This document shows, one piece after another, positions 5,722-6,935 of a DNA stretch of 6,935 bases. Below the pieces are notes generated by a model. That model ran no database searches, was not told the origin of the DNA, and saw nothing but the letters and a program-made list of their open reading frames with translations. Each line of letters starts with the position of its first letter. Positions within the stretch are counted from its first letter, which is position 1. The translations under genes were made by a program, and so were the position numbers. Source of the DNA: Actinomycetota bacterium (GTDB taxonomy: Bacteria > Actinomycetota > Actinomycetes > S36-B12 > UBA10799); NCBI GenBank assembly GCA_030837445.1, contig JAUPKM010000414.1, positions 1 to 6,935 on the forward strand, written 5' to 3'.

Positions 5722-6582
5722 CCTACTTCTCCCTCCGGAGGAGCTTCCTGCGCCGGGCTGTCGGACCGGCTGTCGGATCGGTTGGTCCATGAAATCAGCG
5801 GATATGGACCGACATTAGTGGTTTTCTCCGGCGGAGCGGACTCGGCGCTGGTGCTGGCCGGCGCAGTCCGAGCGTTGGGGACCGACGCCGTCGCAGCCTT
5901 CACCGTCGCGTCGGCGTCGCTCCCGACGGCGGAGCTGAGCGCGGCGCGGTCCTTCGCCGCCGCCCTGGCCGTACCGCACCACATCTCGGACACCGGTGAA
6001 CTCACGGTCGGGGGGTACCGGGCGAACGGCCCTGACCGCTGCTACTTCTGCAAGACCTCGATGCTGGACACCGCGCAACACCTCGCCGCCGTCCACGGGT
6101 ACCGCACCATCGCGACCGGCACCAACGCCGACGACCTGCACGACCCGTTCCGGCCCGGCCTCATGGCCGGGGCACAGCACGGGGTGCGCACTCCGCTGGC
6201 CGCGGCGGGACTGTCGAAGGCCGACGTCCGGCAGCTGAGCCGGCAATGGGGACTGGCCACCGGGGACAAGCCGGCGATGCCGTGCCTGGCCAGCAGGATC
6301 GCCTACGGCGTAAGGATCACGCCGTACCGGCTGACACGGATCGAACGCGCCGAGGCCGAGGTCCGCTCCCGCTGCGAGCCGGCCGGCCTGGCACTGCGCG
6401 ACCTGCGGGTCCGCGACCTCGGGCACGCCGTACGGATCGAGGTGGACGGCCCGTACGTCGACGCCGTCCGCGACCTGCCCGGGATCGACCGGGCGCTCGC
6501 CACCGCCGGCTTCACCCAGGACACCACCATCACTGTCGAACCGTTCCGGTCCGGGAACCTGAACACTCTGGAGCAATCATGA
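5710..6582 (+). CDS. larE: LarE, ATP-dependent sulfurtransferase of nickel-pincer nucleotide synthesis
   Basis: A 290-residue LarE of the PP-loop ATP pyrophosphatase superfamily. It adenylates the pyridinium carboxylates made by LarB and replaces them with thiocarboxylates, two rounds per cofactor. The PP-loop SGGADSALV is at residues 40-48 (family SGGVDS). RCYFCKT, with C111 and C114, is the family RCYxCK block. ATGTNADDLHDPFRPG follows, then GVRTPLAAAGLSKADVR and PCLASRIAYGVRIT with Cys192. Only one Cys is near Cys192, which fits the single-Cys sacrificial sulfur donor type better than the three-Cys [4Fe-4S] type, but this is inference. Start: GTG at 5710 with GAGG 5 nt upstream. The frame is open far upstream only because it runs antisense to larB. 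A ~30-residue N-terminal extension precedes the PP-loop. Codon 36 is TTA. The stop overlaps the next ATG as ATGA. Confidence 0.93.
   Translation: MPSHPTSPSGGASCAGLSDRLSDRLVHEISGYGPTLVVFSGGADSALVLAGAVRALGTDAVAAFTVASASLPTAELSAARSFAAALAVPHHISDTGELTVGGYRANGPDRCYFCKTSMLDTAQHLAAVHGYRTIATGTNADDLHDPFRPGLMAGAQHGVRTPLAAAGLSKADVRQLSRQWGLATGDKPAMPCLASRIAYGVRITPYRLTRIERAEAEVRSRCEPAGLALRDLRVRDLGHAVRIEVDGPYVDAVRDLPGIDRALATAGFTQDTTITVEPFRSGNLNTLEQS
5732..5741. promoter_or_regulatory. Palindromic CCTCCGGAGG in the larB/larE divergent start region
   Basis: A perfect 10-bp palindrome presents a GGAGG Shine-Dalgarno core on both strands. On the minus strand it sits 9 nt before the larB GTG. On the plus strand it lies inside larE codons 8-11 with no suitable start codon after it. 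The two starts overlap, so the promoters for each gene must lie within the other gene's coding sequence. A TACGAT at 5660-5665 on the plus strand is a possible larE -10, but no convincing -35 is visible. The A/T-richer stretch 5788-5830 could hold the larB promoter. Confidence 0.4.
5815..5817 (+). other. TTA leucine codon in larE (codon 36)
   Basis: This in-frame TTA sits just before the PP-loop in an otherwise G/C-ending coding sequence. In Streptomyces and relatives TTA is read by the bldA tRNA, which accumulates late in development, so an early TTA can delay expression. The bldA meaning depends on the host and is inference. Confidence 0.6.
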
Positions 6583-6935
6583 GCGTCAACCGCAGGGAAG
6601 TCCTGAAACTCGTGGGCGTCGGAGGGACCGCGCTCATCGGTTTACCCGCGTTGGCCCGGAGCAGCGCCGTGGCGGCGACGTCGACGGCCTCGGCCACGTC
6701 CAGCGACGTGTCCTTCGTCGGGGCGTCGTCGTCCGGCACCCGCCAGAAGATGATCCAGGAAGTCCTGGAGCCGTGGCGCTCGACGGTGGCAGCCGGGATC
6801 GTCGGCAAGACCATCATCGTCAAGCCGAACCTGGTCGGGCTGAGCACGAGCCAGGGCAGCGGCAACAAGGCGCTGCCGTGCACCCACGTCGACGCGCTGC
6901 GCGCCGTACTGCACTTCCTGCGTTCGATCAGCTCC
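6579..6935 (+). CDS. Tat-exported DUF362 protein (3' end beyond the window)
   Basis: The first 119 residues of a gene cut by the right edge. The N-terminus SVNRREVLKLVGVGGTALIG is a twin-arginine signal: RR at residues 5-6, a moderately hydrophobic stretch, then PALARSSAVAA with Ala-x-Ala cleavage options around residues 26-33. A Ser/Thr/Ala-rich linker follows. The mature part shows VSFVGASSSGTRQKMIQEVL, then KTIIVKPNLVGLSTSQGSGN, then CTHVDALRAVLHFLRSI. IVKPNLVG plus a following 'TH.d.lrAv..fl' is the start of the DUF362 domain, whose biochemical function is unassigned as far as I know. The ATG overlaps the larE stop (ATGA) and has GGAG 5 nt upstream, so it is co-translated with the sulfurtransferase. 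Tat exports folded, cofactor-loaded proteins, so this is a reasonable candidate to carry or use the NPN cofactor outside the cytoplasm. Codon 22 is TTA. Confidence 0.85.
   Translation, partial: MSVNRREVLKLVGVGGTALIGLPALARSSAVAATSTASATSSDVSFVGASSSGTRQKMIQEVLEPWRSTVAAGIVGKTIIVKPNLVGLSTSQGSGNKALPCTHVDALRAVLHFLRSISS
6642..6644 (+). other. TTA leucine codon in the Tat/DUF362 gene (codon 22)
   Basis: An in-frame TTA falls within the hydrophobic part of the Tat signal peptide (the Leu of IGLPAL). It is the second early TTA in this two-gene plus-strand unit. I found none in larB or larC. Confidence 0.6.

Noticed and set aside
5722..5790. Longer LarB N-terminus from the ATG at 5790
   Set aside because: The added residues are the antisense of larE codons and match no LarB N-terminus, and a good ribosome site points to GTG 5721.
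5815..6576. A 253-codon minus-strand frame opposite larE
   Set aside because: It has no recognisable motif, and the opposite strand carries a clear larE.
1..6935. CRISPR arrays, tRNA or rRNA genes
   Set aside because: I saw no regularly spaced repeats, tRNA-like cloverleaf sequence or rRNA-like segments on either strand by eye.

Overview
The window is high-GC DNA with actinobacterial character. Evidence for this is the strong G/C third-position bias, GTG starts, GGAGG-type ribosome binding sites and very rare TTA codons. Family assignments come from reading the translations by eye. No database search was possible, and no host species can be named. The left ~2.5 kb looks less GC-rich than the right ~3.2 kb, which suggests two blocks of different history.

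Left block (1 to ~2550, all minus strand). This looks like a decayed natural-product operon. Reading 5'->3' on the minus strand it contains: (i) a HydE/PylB/BioB-like radical SAM gene that has lost its 5' end, including the CxxxCxxC cluster motif, and carries an in-frame TGA; (ii) an apparently intact MFS exporter, coupled to (i) by a TGATG overlap; (iii) an acyl-/amino-acid-activating AMP-ligase reduced to fragments of its N- and C-terminal parts, with frameshifts; (iv) the first 23 codons of a gene that may encode a carrier protein. The left block ends against a plus-strand IS4-like transposase fragment (~2564-2788).

Middle (2814-3619). A minus-strand RelE/ParE-like toxin overlaps a small upstream gene with a CPVC motif by 11 nt. 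That gene is probably its antitoxin. Divergent to the pair is a small plus-strand actinobacterial gene of unknown function.

Right block (3692 to the end). This is a nickel-pincer nucleotide (NPN) cofactor locus. larB and larC form a minus-strand pair with a TGATG overlap. larE runs divergently on the plus strand, and its start region overlaps that of larB. larE overlaps (ATGA) a gene for a Tat-exported DUF362 protein that continues past the window edge. LarB carboxylates and hydrolyses NaAD, LarE thiolates the pyridinium dicarboxylate, and LarC inserts nickel. No LarA racemase is present here. The translationally coupled Tat/DUF362 protein is therefore the obvious candidate for a user or partner of the cofactor. 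Both plus-strand genes carry one early TTA codon, which would place them under bldA-type developmental control if the host is a Streptomyces-like actinomycete.
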